A stretch of DNA of 32,040 nucleotides from an uncultured Anaerolineae bacterium (GTDB lineage Bacteria > Chloroflexota > Anaerolineae > Anaerolineales > Villigracilaceae). Below, piece after piece: positions 1 through 7,652 of the stretch. Positions within the stretch are counted from its first letter, which is position 1. The number at the start of each line of letters is the position of its first letter. Made by a program: the position numbers and the translations under genes. Where the stretch lies: positions 1-32,040 of the forward strand of contig CAINXK010000004.1 of assembly GCA_903854805.1 (NCBI GenBank), in the 5' to 3' direction. The notes under the pieces were generated by a model. It was not told the DNA's origin. It made no database searches and was given only the letters and a program-made list of their open reading frames with translations.

Positions 1-190
1 AAATCCAAAAATCGCATAAGAGGGCCGCGTGGGCCACATTAATTTGTCAATCTAATCTGAACCATGCCATCTTTTCTACTACTGCTTCGAAATCCCCCAC
101 AAAGTCATTCGCACATTAATTGCCGAAAAATTGTATACTAAATATAACCCTATGGAACCTTGCCAATTTTGAATTTTAAGATATACTCTA

Positions 191-208
191 TTGTGATTAA
201 TTTCACAA
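191..208. promoter_or_regulatory. CRP/FNR-type palindromic operator
   Basis: TTGTGATTAATTTCACAA has the TGTGA-N6-TCACA layout of CRP-family sites. The same 18 bases recur at 3428-3445. Here the site lies 12 bases before the ATG at 221 and directly before a TAGAAT (210-215) that could be a -10 box. That would put the operator between -35 and -10, which suggests repression or an unusual activation geometry. The regulator is not in the window, so its identity is inference. Confidence 0.6.
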
Positions 209-220
209 ATAGAATTTATC

Positions 221-787
221 ATGGAGCCTGCAGAGTATTTTCTGCAAAATAAAAAAATGCTTTCTATCACCGAACACGAACTTATCGCCGCCTTCCAGGC
301 TGGGCGCACTGATTTCAGCAGAGAAGAACTACAGGGCATCAAGCTGCGCGGAGCTCACCTGAACGGCATCATCTTCGATGGCGCCGATTTAAGAGATTCT
401 GACCTCTCTGGCAGCAGCCTGTTCAGGGCCAGTTTTCGCGGGGCCATGCTCAACCGTGCCCACCTGGGCGTGCTGCACGACAATGCCGTCGACCCAAATC
501 TGGACGAAATTGATCTGGAGATGGGCTGCGTCGACCTGGCCCAAGCTGACCTGACTGGGGCATTTTTTAACAACGCCCACATGTTTCGCGTCAATTTACA
601 CCAGGCCATCCTGGAACACGCCGATCTAAGCGGTGCGATTTTGCGCCAGGCCGATTTCAGCGGGGCCAATCTTGAAGGGGCTAATTTCAGCAGTGCCGAT
701 CTGAGTGAGGCGCGCCTGAGCCTGGATGCTCTCAAAACCGCCATCACGATCAATACCATTCTCAAAGATATTCAAAATATTGACTGA
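221..787 (+). CDS. Pentapeptide-repeat protein
   Basis: This 188-residue protein consists largely of pentapeptide repeats of the A(D/N)LXX type (for example GADLRDSDLSGSSL, then GAILRQADFSGANLEGANF). These should form a right-handed quadrilateral beta-helix from about residue 40 to 170, interrupted by a less regular stretch near residues 85-105. There is no signal peptide or membrane segment, so it is probably cytoplasmic. Pentapeptide proteins have varied roles (DNA mimicry and gyrase protection, scaffolding) and the sequence does not choose between them. No Shine-Dalgarno is visible before ATG 221. A TAGAAT at 210-215 only five bases upstream suggests a nearly leaderless transcript; ATG 257 is an alternative start. 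The CRP-type palindrome at 191-208 ties it by regulation to the hydrogenase cluster, whose promoter has the identical site. Confidence 0.85.
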   Translation: MEPAEYFLQNKKMLSITEHELIAAFQAGRTDFSREELQGIKLRGAHLNGIIFDGADLRDSDLSGSSLFRASFRGAMLNRAHLGVLHDNAVDPNLDEIDLEMGCVDLAQADLTGAFFNNAHMFRVNLHQAILEHADLSGAILRQADFSGANLEGANFSSADLSEARLSLDALKTAITINTILKDIQNID

Positions 788-856
788 AACCGGCGGCTGG
801 AATTTACATTTACCTACTATTGATCTACCCTGAACCGGTAGAGGAGTATTTATCGC

Positions 857-1228
857 ATGAATGTCCAAGAAATGATAAAAATTGTCAACGGAACGCTGCT
901 GACGCCACTTGTTTCCCTCACCCGTGAAGTAAAAGGCGGCTGCGGCGCAGACCTGATGAGCGATGTGCTGGCCTCGATCAAACCCGAAGCCGTGCTGCTG
1001 ACCGGGCTTTGTAACGTGCAGGTCGTGCGCACAGCCCAGATGGCCGATGTGTGTGCCATTGTCTTTGTGCGCGGAAAGATGCCCGCTGCCGATACGATCG
1101 AACTGGCCGCCAAGGAAAGCATTCCGTTGATCACCAGCCCTTTCGGCACTTTTGAACTGTGCGGCCGGCTGTACAGGGCCGGTTTAAGCAGCTTCGAATC
1201 TGTCATCCCTTCCGAAAACAATGGCTAG
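857..1228 (+). CDS. DRTGG-domain protein (first copy)
   Basis: This 123-residue protein matches the DRTGG domain, a small alpha/beta domain found in phosphotransacetylase N-termini and as stand-alone proteins near HydABC-type hydrogenases. The glycine-rich element GGCGADLMSDVLA (about residues 30-42) and the later VQVVRTAQMADVCAIVFVRG stretch fit the fold. The family is thought to be a ligand-binding regulatory module; no catalytic residues are known. It starts at ATG 857 with GAGGAG at 841-846. Its end overlaps the next gene by eight bases, implying translational coupling. It is the first gene of a cassette (857-3352) that precedes the hydrogenase cluster, and a paralogue lies at 2243. Confidence 0.8.
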   Translation: MNVQEMIKIVNGTLLTPLVSLTREVKGGCGADLMSDVLASIKPEAVLLTGLCNVQVVRTAQMADVCAIVFVRGKMPAADTIELAAKESIPLITSPFGTFELCGRLYRAGLSSFESVIPSENNG

Positions 1229-2216
1229 TATTCAAGAATTGAATGGCCGCAAAGGCCGCGCCATCACCGACCAGGATGCGCGTGAGATCAGCCGCGTCGA
1301 AGAACTTTCGTATGACCTGAAGGTCAGCGAAACCATGACGCGTGAAGTCAAATCCGTCAGCCCAGACCAACCACTTTCGAGTGTGCTGGAAATTCTGCGC
1401 ATTGGGCGGATTTCAGGCGTCCCGGTCCTGGAAAATAACAACCTGATCGGCGTCTTGAGCATTGAAGACATTGTGCGCGCCATGGAAAAGAACGAACTTT
1501 CGGCACCGGTCAGCGCCTACATGAGCTCCGGGGTCTTCTGTGTCAAGGTCTACGACCCGGTCGTCAAGGCCATCGAGGCCTTCAGCGAATACCGCGTGGG
1601 CCGCCTACCGGTGGTCGATGAACACGGGCAACTCGCCGGTATCATCACCAAAGGCGATATCACCCGCGGCATCCTTTCGGCCCTCCAAAAAGATTACAAG
1701 GTGGAAGAACTGCGCCGTTACCGCGCCAGTCACCTGTACGAAGACATTACATCTGATCGCACCAGCCTGATCCTGCGCTACAACATCAAAGCCCGTGATT
1801 ACACGAATGGAGGCCAGGCCTCCAGCAACATCAAACGCGCGCTCATGCGCCTGGGGGCCAGCCCTCAGCTCGCCCGCCAGTGCGGCATCGCCATTTACGA
1901 AGCCGAGATCAACCTGGTCATCCACACCGACCACGGCGGCATTATCCGTGTACAGATTGAACCCGAGCGCATCCTGATGCAGACCACCGATACCGGCCCA
2001 GGCATCCCGGATGTCAAACTGGCCCTGCAAGCTGGCTGGTCGACTGCCACCCAGGAAGCCCGCGATATGGGCTTTGGCGCTGGCATGGGGCTGGTCAACA
2101 TTCGCCGCTGTGTAGATCGCATGGAGCTTGAGTCGACTCCAGGTAAAGGCACCCGGCTACTGATGGAAATCAATATGAGTGACGCCGAGCGCTTCAAAGA
2201 AAACGACCAGGCCTGA
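1221..2216 (+). CDS. CBS-pair and HATPase-domain regulatory protein
   Basis: The protein has 331 residues. Two CBS motifs (about residues 38-95 and 98-155, with SGVPVLENNNLIGVLSIEDI and VGRLPVVDEHGQLAGIITKG) form an adenine-nucleotide sensing pair. A GHKL/HATPase domain of the anti-sigma/serine-kinase type follows (about residues 185-320), with N-box-like EAEINL, G1 box DTGPGIPD and G2 box GFGAGMGLVNI. There is no histidine phospho-acceptor domain, so it resembles RsbW/SpoIIAB-like switch kinases more than a two-component sensor. It probably senses the adenylate or NAD(P)H state and acts on a protein partner, which is inference. Its start overlaps the end of the upstream DRTGG gene. CBS-HATPase proteins in this position are common at HydABC loci. 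Confidence 0.85.
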   Translation: MASIQELNGRKGRAITDQDAREISRVEELSYDLKVSETMTREVKSVSPDQPLSSVLEILRIGRISGVPVLENNNLIGVLSIEDIVRAMEKNELSAPVSAYMSSGVFCVKVYDPVVKAIEAFSEYRVGRLPVVDEHGQLAGIITKGDITRGILSALQKDYKVEELRRYRASHLYEDITSDRTSLILRYNIKARDYTNGGQASSNIKRALMRLGASPQLARQCGIAIYEAEINLVIHTDHGGIIRVQIEPERILMQTTDTGPGIPDVKLALQAGWSTATQEARDMGFGAGMGLVNIRRCVDRMELESTPGKGTRLLMEINMSDAERFKENDQA

Positions 2217-2242
2217 AAAGCCACTCCGTAAAGGAACCTGAT

Positions 2243-2581
2243 ATGACCCTTCAAGAAATCATTCAAAAACTCGAAATGACAGTTCTGACTGAGCCAAAGG
2301 ACTTCATAAACGTTCAACCCAGCGGAGGTTATGCTTCCGACCTGCTGAGCTGTGTCATGGCCGGTGCCAAACCCGGCAACCTGTGGATTACCCTGCAGGC
2401 CCACATCAACATTGTAGCCGTAGCTTCTCTGACGGATATTGCCGCTATCATCATCACGGAAGGCGCCACCCCCGAAGCGGATGTCATCGAAAAAGCCAAC
2501 TCCCAGGGCGTAACCCTGCTATCCAGCCAGCTTGGCAGTTACCAGGTCGCCGGACAGCTTTGGGATCTGGGGCTCTGGTAA
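2243..2581 (+). CDS. DRTGG-domain protein (second copy)
   Basis: This 112-residue DRTGG-domain protein is paralogous to the one at 857. It keeps the glycine-containing SGGYASDLLSCVMAGAKPGNLWIT block and the hydrophobic IAAIIITEG strand. It starts at ATG 2243 with AAGGA at about 2229-2233, and follows the CBS-HATPase gene by 26 bases, so it is probably in the same transcript. The pair of divergent copies flanking a CBS-HATPase protein suggests two non-equivalent sensor or partner subunits. Function is inferred only from family and context. Confidence 0.78.
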   Translation: MTLQEIIQKLEMTVLTEPKDFINVQPSGGYASDLLSCVMAGAKPGNLWITLQAHINIVAVASLTDIAAIIITEGATPEADVIEKANSQGVTLLSSQLGSYQVAGQLWDLGLW

Positions 2582-2620
2582 AAAAAGTTTTGGGGCCAAC
2601 CAGCCCCCGGCTGCCACCTT

Positions 2621-3352
2621 ATGCATACTTACAAAGCCGAGCTGCATGTCCACACCGTTCTTTCGCCTTGCGCAGGCGTGGAAATGATCCCACCCCTGAT
2701 CGTCGACGAGGCACTGTCACGCGGTATTCACCTTCTGGCGATCACAGACCATAATGGCAGCGCCAACGCGGCCGCCGTCATGCAAGCCGCCCTGGATACG
2801 GGCCTGAGCGTACTGCCCGGAATGGAACTTCAGACCCGCGAAGAGGTGCACTTGCTGTGCCTGTTCGACACGCTGGAACAACTGGACGCCTGGCAGGCGA
2901 AGGTAGATAGCCTGCTTCCGGATATTCCTAACAACATCGGCTACTTTGGGGAACAGTTTGTAGTCGATGCTGAGGGCAATTTCATCCGGCGTGAAGAACG
3001 TTTACTGCTCAACTCAGTCGATATCGACCTTGAACACGCCGCCGAACAGGTCGCCGCACTCGGCGGGCTGGCCATCCCGGCACATGTCGACCGCAAAGCC
3101 AATGGCCTGATCGAGATCCTGGGATTGGTGCCTCCCGGTTTTGAAGCCCTGGAAATCTCACGCTACACCAACCCGCAGACCGCCCAGCAAAAATACCCAC
3201 AATTGCGTGGACAAACACTGCTGCAAAGCGGCGATGTGCATCTTCTGGATGGATTTTTGGGCACCACAGAATTTACATTGGCCGCCCCCAACATCAGCGA
3301 AATTCGCATGGCACTCAAAAATCTCGACGGACGCCAGCTGCATATCCGTTAA
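2621..3352 (+). CDS. PHP-domain metal-dependent phosphoesterase
   Basis: The 243-residue protein carries the PHP-superfamily metal ligands in order: HVHT at residues 9-12, ITDHN near 42-46, a conserved GMEL glutamate, PAHVDR, and SGDVHLLD near the C-terminus. PHP proteins are trinuclear metal hydrolases acting on phosphoesters; the substrate here is unknown. Members next to HydABC-type hydrogenases are recurrent, and a role in nucleotide-signal turnover or cofactor processing is speculative. The start at ATG 2621 lacks a strong Shine-Dalgarno. It is the last gene of the regulatory cassette; the next gene begins 137 bases later behind its own operator. Confidence 0.85.
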   Translation: MHTYKAELHVHTVLSPCAGVEMIPPLIVDEALSRGIHLLAITDHNGSANAAAVMQAALDTGLSVLPGMELQTREEVHLLCLFDTLEQLDAWQAKVDSLLPDIPNNIGYFGEQFVVDAEGNFIRREERLLLNSVDIDLEHAAEQVAALGGLAIPAHVDRKANGLIEILGLVPPGFEALEISRYTNPQTAQQKYPQLRGQTLLQSGDVHLLDGFLGTTEFTLAAPNISEIRMALKNLDGRQLHIR

Positions 3353-3427
3353 TGGACAACTCGCGCCAGACGACATGACATTTGTTAGTTGACGCTCGCC
3401 TAAAGGCAGGGTAAACTAGATTTAAGA

Positions 3428-3445
3428 TTGTGATTAATTTCACAA
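3428..3445. promoter_or_regulatory. CRP/FNR-type palindromic operator before the hydrogenase cluster
   Basis: This is an exact second copy of TTGTGATTAATTTCACAA (see 191-208), with one further matching A/T pair on the outside. It sits 44 bases before ATG 3490. Downstream hexamers CAGAAT (about 3451-3456) or TTAGAT (about 3465-3470) are possible -10 boxes. With the second, the palindrome centre falls near -41, the class II activator position. The Shine-Dalgarno GGAG (3475-3478) fits either. The site implies redox, nutrient or CO-type control by a CRP/FNR-family regulator; this is inferred from pattern only. Confidence 0.65.
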
Positions 3446-3489
3446 TTCTTCAGAATACGTAATTTTAGATAAGTGGAGCTTATTGCATA

Positions 3490-3993
3490 ATGGAAACAAG
3501 CACACCAACAACACAAGCACAGGAATTGTGCGAAAACAAACGCGCAATCATTGACCAGATCGTTGCCGAAAACCTTGGCCGCCCCGGAGCCATGATGGTT
3601 GTATTAAATGAAACCCAGGGTAAAGTCGGCTATATTTCACCTGCTATGCAAACCTATATCGCCAAAAAACTACGCGTACCGGTTGGCGCTGTCCACGGCG
3701 TGGTTACTTTTTATTCCTTTTTCACAACCGAACCACGCGGAAAACACACCATGAAGTTCTGCATGGGCACCGCCTGTTACGTCGGTGGCGTGCCGCAGCT
3801 CATGGAAAAAGCCAAACAGTTGACCGGCACGGAGATCGGCAAAACCACCGCCGATGGCAACCTGACCCTGGAAATCTGTCGCTGTGTGGGCGCCTGCTCC
3901 CAAGCGCCTGTCGTGACCGTGGACGACGAAGTTATCGGGCGTATTAAACCCAATAAATTCCCGGCCATCATTAAAAAGCTATTGGAAAGCTGA
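3490..3993 (+). CDS. nuoE: NuoE/HydC-like [2Fe-2S] subunit (copy 1)
   Basis: The 167-residue protein is a thioredoxin-fold NuoE/HydC subunit. The four [2Fe-2S] ligands are visible as C91-x4-C96 (FCMGTAC) and C132-x3-C136 (CVGAC). The N-terminal helical part (GYISPAMQTYIAKKL...VHGVVTFYSFF) is typical. In the family it partners NuoF/HydB to pass electrons to or from NAD(P)H. It is the first gene of the redox cluster. An HATPase gene and an HndB-like gene separate it from its expected partner, the HydB-like gene at 5265, an order familiar from multimeric NAD(P)-linked hydrogenases. All cluster ligands are intact, unlike the thioredoxin-like domains of its neighbours. Confidence 0.92.
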   Translation: METSTPTTQAQELCENKRAIIDQIVAENLGRPGAMMVVLNETQGKVGYISPAMQTYIAKKLRVPVGAVHGVVTFYSFFTTEPRGKHTMKFCMGTACYVGGVPQLMEKAKQLTGTEIGKTTADGNLTLEICRCVGACSQAPVVTVDDEVIGRIKPNKFPAIIKKLLES

Positions 3994-4008
3994 GAGCGGA
4001 ACACTGGG

Positions 4009-4572
4009 ATGAGAGAGATTGCCCTGCACTTGCTCGATCTGGCTGAAAACAGTGTCTCCGCTGGCGCGCAAACGGTAACCATCACCGTCTGCGAAGATTT
4101 GCAGACCGACAAGCTGACGGCCAGCATCGCCGACGATGGCCGTGGGATGGACGCCGAAACACTCAAAAAAGTGATCGACCCGTTCTACACCAGCCGCACC
4201 ACCCGCAAGGTTGGGCTGGGCATTCCATTATTGAAAGGCGCTGCCGAAGAAAGTAACGGCGGGCTGATTATCGCATCCACGCCCGGTCTTGGCACGCTGG
4301 TTGAGGTCAACTTCCAGTATTCGCACATCGACCGCATGCCACTCGGAAATTTACCCGGCACCTTTTTGGGGTTGACCGTCTGCCATCCCGAGACTCACTG
4401 GATCTTTCGATATACCGCGCGCGGCCTGCACGCCGAAGACAGCTTTGAATTTGACGATCAACCAATAAAAGAGACGCTCAAAGATATCGAGCTCACCCAC
4501 CCAGATGTGCTTGCGTATCTGCGCGAGAGCCTGCAAGAAGGCTTTGACGAGACCCGCAGAGTACTTCAATAA
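4009..4572 (+). CDS. HATPase (GHKL) domain protein of hydrogenase locus
   Basis: This 187-residue protein has an N-terminal GHKL ATPase fold: N-box LLDLAENS (residues 8-15), G1 box DDGRGMD (about 42-48) and G2-like VGLGIPLLKGAAE (about 68-80). No histidine phospho-acceptor or transmitter domain is present. The C-terminal third is unassigned and acidic. Similar ATP-binding proteins lie between HydC and HydB genes in many HydABC-type operons, where their function is not established. It begins 15 bases after the upstream stop, so co-transcription is likely. A regulatory kinase or an assembly role are both possible. Confidence 0.85.
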   Translation: MREIALHLLDLAENSVSAGAQTVTITVCEDLQTDKLTASIADDGRGMDAETLKKVIDPFYTSRTTRKVGLGIPLLKGAAEESNGGLIIASTPGLGTLVEVNFQYSHIDRMPLGNLPGTFLGLTVCHPETHWIFRYTARGLHAEDSFEFDDQPIKETLKDIELTHPDVLAYLRESLQEGFDETRRVLQ

Positions 4573-4672
4573 GCACGCACCTTTTCAGCCACCATCCCCG
4601 CTGGCAAAACCCCGCCGGCAAAACCAACCCTGCCGGGCCCTGCCCTCAGCAGTTGTAAACAAGGAGAATAAT

Positions 4673-5041
4673 ATGCCTACCGTAAAATCACTCGAAGACC
4701 TGAAGAGAATTCGCACAGAAGCTCTACAAAAGCGTGAGATCAAGTCTGCCCCAGGCAGCATCCAGATCGTCGTCGGCATGGGCACCCCTGGCATCGCCGC
4801 CGGTGCGCGTGATTCATTAAAAGCAATTTTGAGCTTTATCGAAGAGAAACACCTGACCAATATCACCGTCCGCCAGACTGGCAACATCGGCATGGATTCC
4901 TGGGAACCGATCGTGCAGGTACTGGTGGGTGAAGCCGCTGCTGTTACCTACGGAAAAGTCACACCTTTTGTTGCCCGCCAGATTATGGAACAGCACGTGC
5001 AGAATGGCAAGATCGTCAACGATTACGTTATCCCGGCCTAA
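4673..5041 (+). CDS. HndB-like thioredoxin-fold protein lacking its Fe-S cysteines
   Basis: The 122-residue protein aligns by eye with HndB-type (2Fe-2S) ferredoxin-domain proteins of NAD(P)-linked hydrogenases, keeping VVGMGTxGIAAGAR and the GKVTPFVARQIMEQHV tail. The family normally has cysteines in GTCGIAAGA and in TGCIGLC; here these are P39, N71 and D75, and the protein contains no cysteine at all. It therefore cannot bind the family's [2Fe-2S] cluster and is probably a structural or regulatory remnant of that domain. ATG 4673 is chosen because AAGGAG lies at 4661-4666; an in-frame extension upstream overlaps the previous gene and has no homology-like features. Confidence 0.82.
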   Translation: MPTVKSLEDLKRIRTEALQKREIKSAPGSIQIVVGMGTPGIAAGARDSLKAILSFIEEKHLTNITVRQTGNIGMDSWEPIVQVLVGEAAAVTYGKVTPFVARQIMEQHVQNGKIVNDYVIPA

Positions 5042-5149
5042 CATCAAAGCATGTCACTGCGCTATCATCCCGAAGACCCCGGTCGGGAGGCGCTGCTCCT
5101 GCTCTCTGGCGCTGGAACAAGATAGTGTCCAACTTTGGGGATCGCCAGT

Positions 5150-5251
5150 ATGGCAAGCAGACCGGAATCTCGGAAAAGCACCCGCTGGCGACAGATTGCA
5201 AAGTGGTTCTTTCGCATCACGGAAACACTCGCAACGGCAGATATAAATTAG
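5150..5251 (+). CDS. Possible small ORF between HndB-like and HydB-like genes
   Basis: A 33-codon ORF (ATG 5150, TAG 5249-5251) fills part of the 223-base gap between two tightly clustered genes. The product is basic and aromatic near its middle (RWRQIAKWFFRIT) and could form an amphipathic helix. No clear Shine-Dalgarno precedes it and I recognise no family. The gap may equally be untranslated, so this is a weak call recorded because the gap is unusually long for this operon. Confidence 0.2.
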   Translation: MASRPESRKSTRWRQIAKWFFRITETLATADIN

Positions 5252-5264
5252 AGGTTTTTTTATC

Positions 5265-7049
5265 ATGGCTTTTTATCGTTCACACGTTTTAGTTTCGGTT
5301 GACCCGGAGTGCCTGGCAAAAGGCGCCCACGAGCTCATCGACGCCCTGAATGACGAGTTGATCGCCCAGGGCTTGCTTGATGAAGTTCAGGTGCTGGAGA
5401 CCTCGCGCATTGGTGACCCATACCGGCTCGGGCCGGATATGCTGGTCTACCCCGAAAACATCCACTACGCCAACCTGAGCGCAGATGATATTCCATTTTT
5501 GGTGGAAGAGCATTTTCTCAAAGGGCGGGTCGTTGAAAAGTTCCGCGCTCAAGAAAAAGCCGTCTCCGACGAAGAACTCGGCGCACCCAAACCCAAGGAA
5601 GTCCGCATCGTGCTGCGCAACTGCGGCAAGATCGATCCGCATAACATTGAAGACTACATCGCCGAAGATGGCTACCAGGCTCTGGCCCGGGTCATCACCG
5701 GTATGGCTCCCGAACAGGTCATTGACGAGGTCATGAAATCCGGCTTGCGCGGGCGCGGTGGCGCGGGTTTCCCGGCGGCGCGTAAATGGCAGCTCTGCCG
5801 CCAGGTGCCGGATAACCCCAAGTATCTGACCTGCAATGCTGACGAAGGCGATCCGGGCGCATTCATGAACCGCCGCGTGCTGGAAAGCGACCCCCATTCG
5901 GTTGTGGAAGGCATGATCATCGCAGCCTACGCGATTGGCGCCAGTCTGGGCTATATCTACTGCCGCGCTGAATACCCCATCGCGGTCCAGAATCTCAAGA
6001 TCGCCATCGCCCAGGCGCATGAATTTGGATTCCTGGGAACCGATATTTTCGGCACCGGTTTTGCATTTGACCTGGAAGTCCGCATGGGCGCCGGGGCTTT
6101 TGTCTGTGGTGAAGAAACAGCGTTGATCGCCTCCATCGAGGGTAAACGCGGCGAACCACGCCCGCGCCCGCCCTTCCCGGCTGTTAAAGGCGTTTGGGGC
6201 AAGCCAACCAACAACAACAATGTCGAAACGTATGCCGTCGTCCCGCAGATCATCTTGAACGGCGCGGATTGGTACGCCAGTATGGGTACAGAAAAGAGCA
6301 AGGGTACCAAAACCTTCGCCATCGCTGGTGATGTGATCAACACCGGGCTGATCGAAGTACCCTTCGGCATCACCCTGCGCGATGTCGTTTTCGAGGTCGG
6401 CGGCGGCATCAAAGATGGCAAGCAGTTTAAAGCCATCCAGACTGGCGGCCCAATGGGCGGTTGTCTGACTGCCGAACACCTCGACCTGCCCCTCGATTAC
6501 GAAGCCTTGACGGCAGCCGGCTCAATGATGGGCTCCGGCGGTCTGATCATCATGGATCACGAGACCTGCATGGTGGATATGGCACGCTTCTTTATGGAAT
6601 TCACCCAGGACGAATCATGCGGTAAATGCACCCCCTGCCGCGTTGGCACCCGGCGCATCCTGGAAATCCTGGAAAAGATCTGTGCGGGAGAGGGTAAACC
6701 CGGAGACATCGAGAGACTGGAAGATCTGTGTTTCGAAGTGGCCAAAAACTCGCTCTGCGGCTTGGGACAGGGCGCACCCAACCCGGTGATCAGTATGCTG
6801 AAGCACTTCCGGGCTGAATATGAAGCCCATATTTACGAGAAAAATTGCCCAGCCAAGGTCTGCAGGGCCCTGATCCGTTACGAGATCCAGGCCCCAACCT
6901 GCACCGGCTGCACGGTCTGCGCGCGCAACTGCCCGGTGGAAGCCATCCTCGGCGAGCGCCGACAGGCGCATCTCATCGATGCTGATAAGTGCATTCGCTG
7001 CGGCATCTGCGTCCAGGTATGTAATTTCAACGCTATCAGCGTGCTCTAA
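5265..7049 (+). CDS. nuoF: NuoF/HydB-like flavoprotein with C-terminal 2x[4Fe-4S] domain (copy 1)
   Basis: This 594-residue subunit has the HydB layout. Residues 1-90 are a thioredoxin-like domain, followed by the FMN/NAD(P)-binding core with GRGGAGFP and CNADEGDPGAF, then the N3-type [4Fe-4S] motif SCGKCTPCRVG. A C-terminal ferredoxin domain has ligands C546/C549/C552/C556 and C576/C579/C582/C586. The DEGDPGAFM wording is the HydB subtype rather than complex I NuoF. The N-terminal domain keeps only C16 of the usual four cysteines (VLVSVDPEC, then ETSRIGDPYRLGP), so that [2Fe-2S] cluster is predicted lost. In bifurcating hydrogenases HydB holds FMN and exchanges electrons with NAD(P)H and ferredoxin. 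GAGG at 5251-5254 supports ATG 5265. Confidence 0.93.
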   Translation: MAFYRSHVLVSVDPECLAKGAHELIDALNDELIAQGLLDEVQVLETSRIGDPYRLGPDMLVYPENIHYANLSADDIPFLVEEHFLKGRVVEKFRAQEKAVSDEELGAPKPKEVRIVLRNCGKIDPHNIEDYIAEDGYQALARVITGMAPEQVIDEVMKSGLRGRGGAGFPAARKWQLCRQVPDNPKYLTCNADEGDPGAFMNRRVLESDPHSVVEGMIIAAYAIGASLGYIYCRAEYPIAVQNLKIAIAQAHEFGFLGTDIFGTGFAFDLEVRMGAGAFVCGEETALIASIEGKRGEPRPRPPFPAVKGVWGKPTNNNNVETYAVVPQIILNGADWYASMGTEKSKGTKTFAIAGDVINTGLIEVPFGITLRDVVFEVGGGIKDGKQFKAIQTGGPMGGCLTAEHLDLPLDYEALTAAGSMMGSGGLIIMDHETCMVDMARFFMEFTQDESCGKCTPCRVGTRRILEILEKICAGEGKPGDIERLEDLCFEVAKNSLCGLGQGAPNPVISMLKHFRAEYEAHIYEKNCPAKVCRALIRYEIQAPTCTGCTVCARNCPVEAILGERRQAHLIDADKCIRCGICVQVCNFNAISVL

Positions 7050-7129
7050 GAACTGCACAGCAATATTTTCAACCGGCAATCACCCGCCTGGCGACAGACG
7101 ACCAACGAAAGAATTTCAGGAGGCACCTC

Positions 7130-7642
7130 GTGTTAAAAATTGCGGAAGAGAAAGACCTCGCGGTAATTGTGGAAGCTGCTGTGCTGAAACACGGCTCCCA
7201 TGCCGATGCCTTCATACCGATCTTGCTCGAGATCAATCACGAATATGGTTTCATCCCTGGTGAAGCCATCCGGCTGGCGCGCAAACAACTGCACAGCTTA
7301 CACGGCAAAACAAACGCTGACCATATCCTGGTTTCAGAAGGACAGCTCTACGGCCTGGCTTCTTTTTATCACATGCTGCATACAGAAAAGACCGGGCGGC
7401 ACGTGGTGCAGTTCTGCGAATCTGCCCCCTGCCACGTCCAGGGTGGGCGCGAGTTATGGAAGTCAATCCAACAATCCCTGGGACTAAAAGCCGGCGAGAC
7501 CGACTCTGCCGGTCGCTTTACCCTGAAAACAGTCAGCTGCCTGGGCGTGTGCGGTGTTGGCCCGGTGGTGCTTGTCGACGATGACATGTATGGCAATGTC
7601 ACGCCGGAACATCTGGCGGATATCTTCGCCAAATACGAATAA
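7130..7642 (+). CDS. nuoE: NuoE/HydC-like [2Fe-2S] subunit (copy 2)
   Basis: This is the second NuoE/HydC-like protein, 170 residues, with intact [2Fe-2S] ligands C96-x4-C101 (CESAPC) and C137-x3-C141 (CLGVC). It is clearly divergent from the copy at 3490. The start is GTG 7130, supported by AGGAGG at 7118-7123. The next gene, a second NuoF, begins 10 bases after its stop, so these two form an immediate pair. The pair could be the diaphorase of the downstream HydA/[NiFe] module, with the copy 1 pair serving another acceptor; the assignment is inference. Confidence 0.92.
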   Translation: MLKIAEEKDLAVIVEAAVLKHGSHADAFIPILLEINHEYGFIPGEAIRLARKQLHSLHGKTNADHILVSEGQLYGLASFYHMLHTEKTGRHVVQFCESAPCHVQGGRELWKSIQQSLGLKAGETDSAGRFTLKTVSCLGVCGVGPVVLVDDDMYGNVTPEHLADIFAKYE

Positions 7643-7652
7643 GAGGCCTGGT

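Noticed and set aside
5289..6479. Long minus-strand ORF of 396 codons
   Set aside because: It lies wholly inside the well-supported HydB-like gene, has no recognisable domain, and is expected from codon bias of the plus-strand gene.
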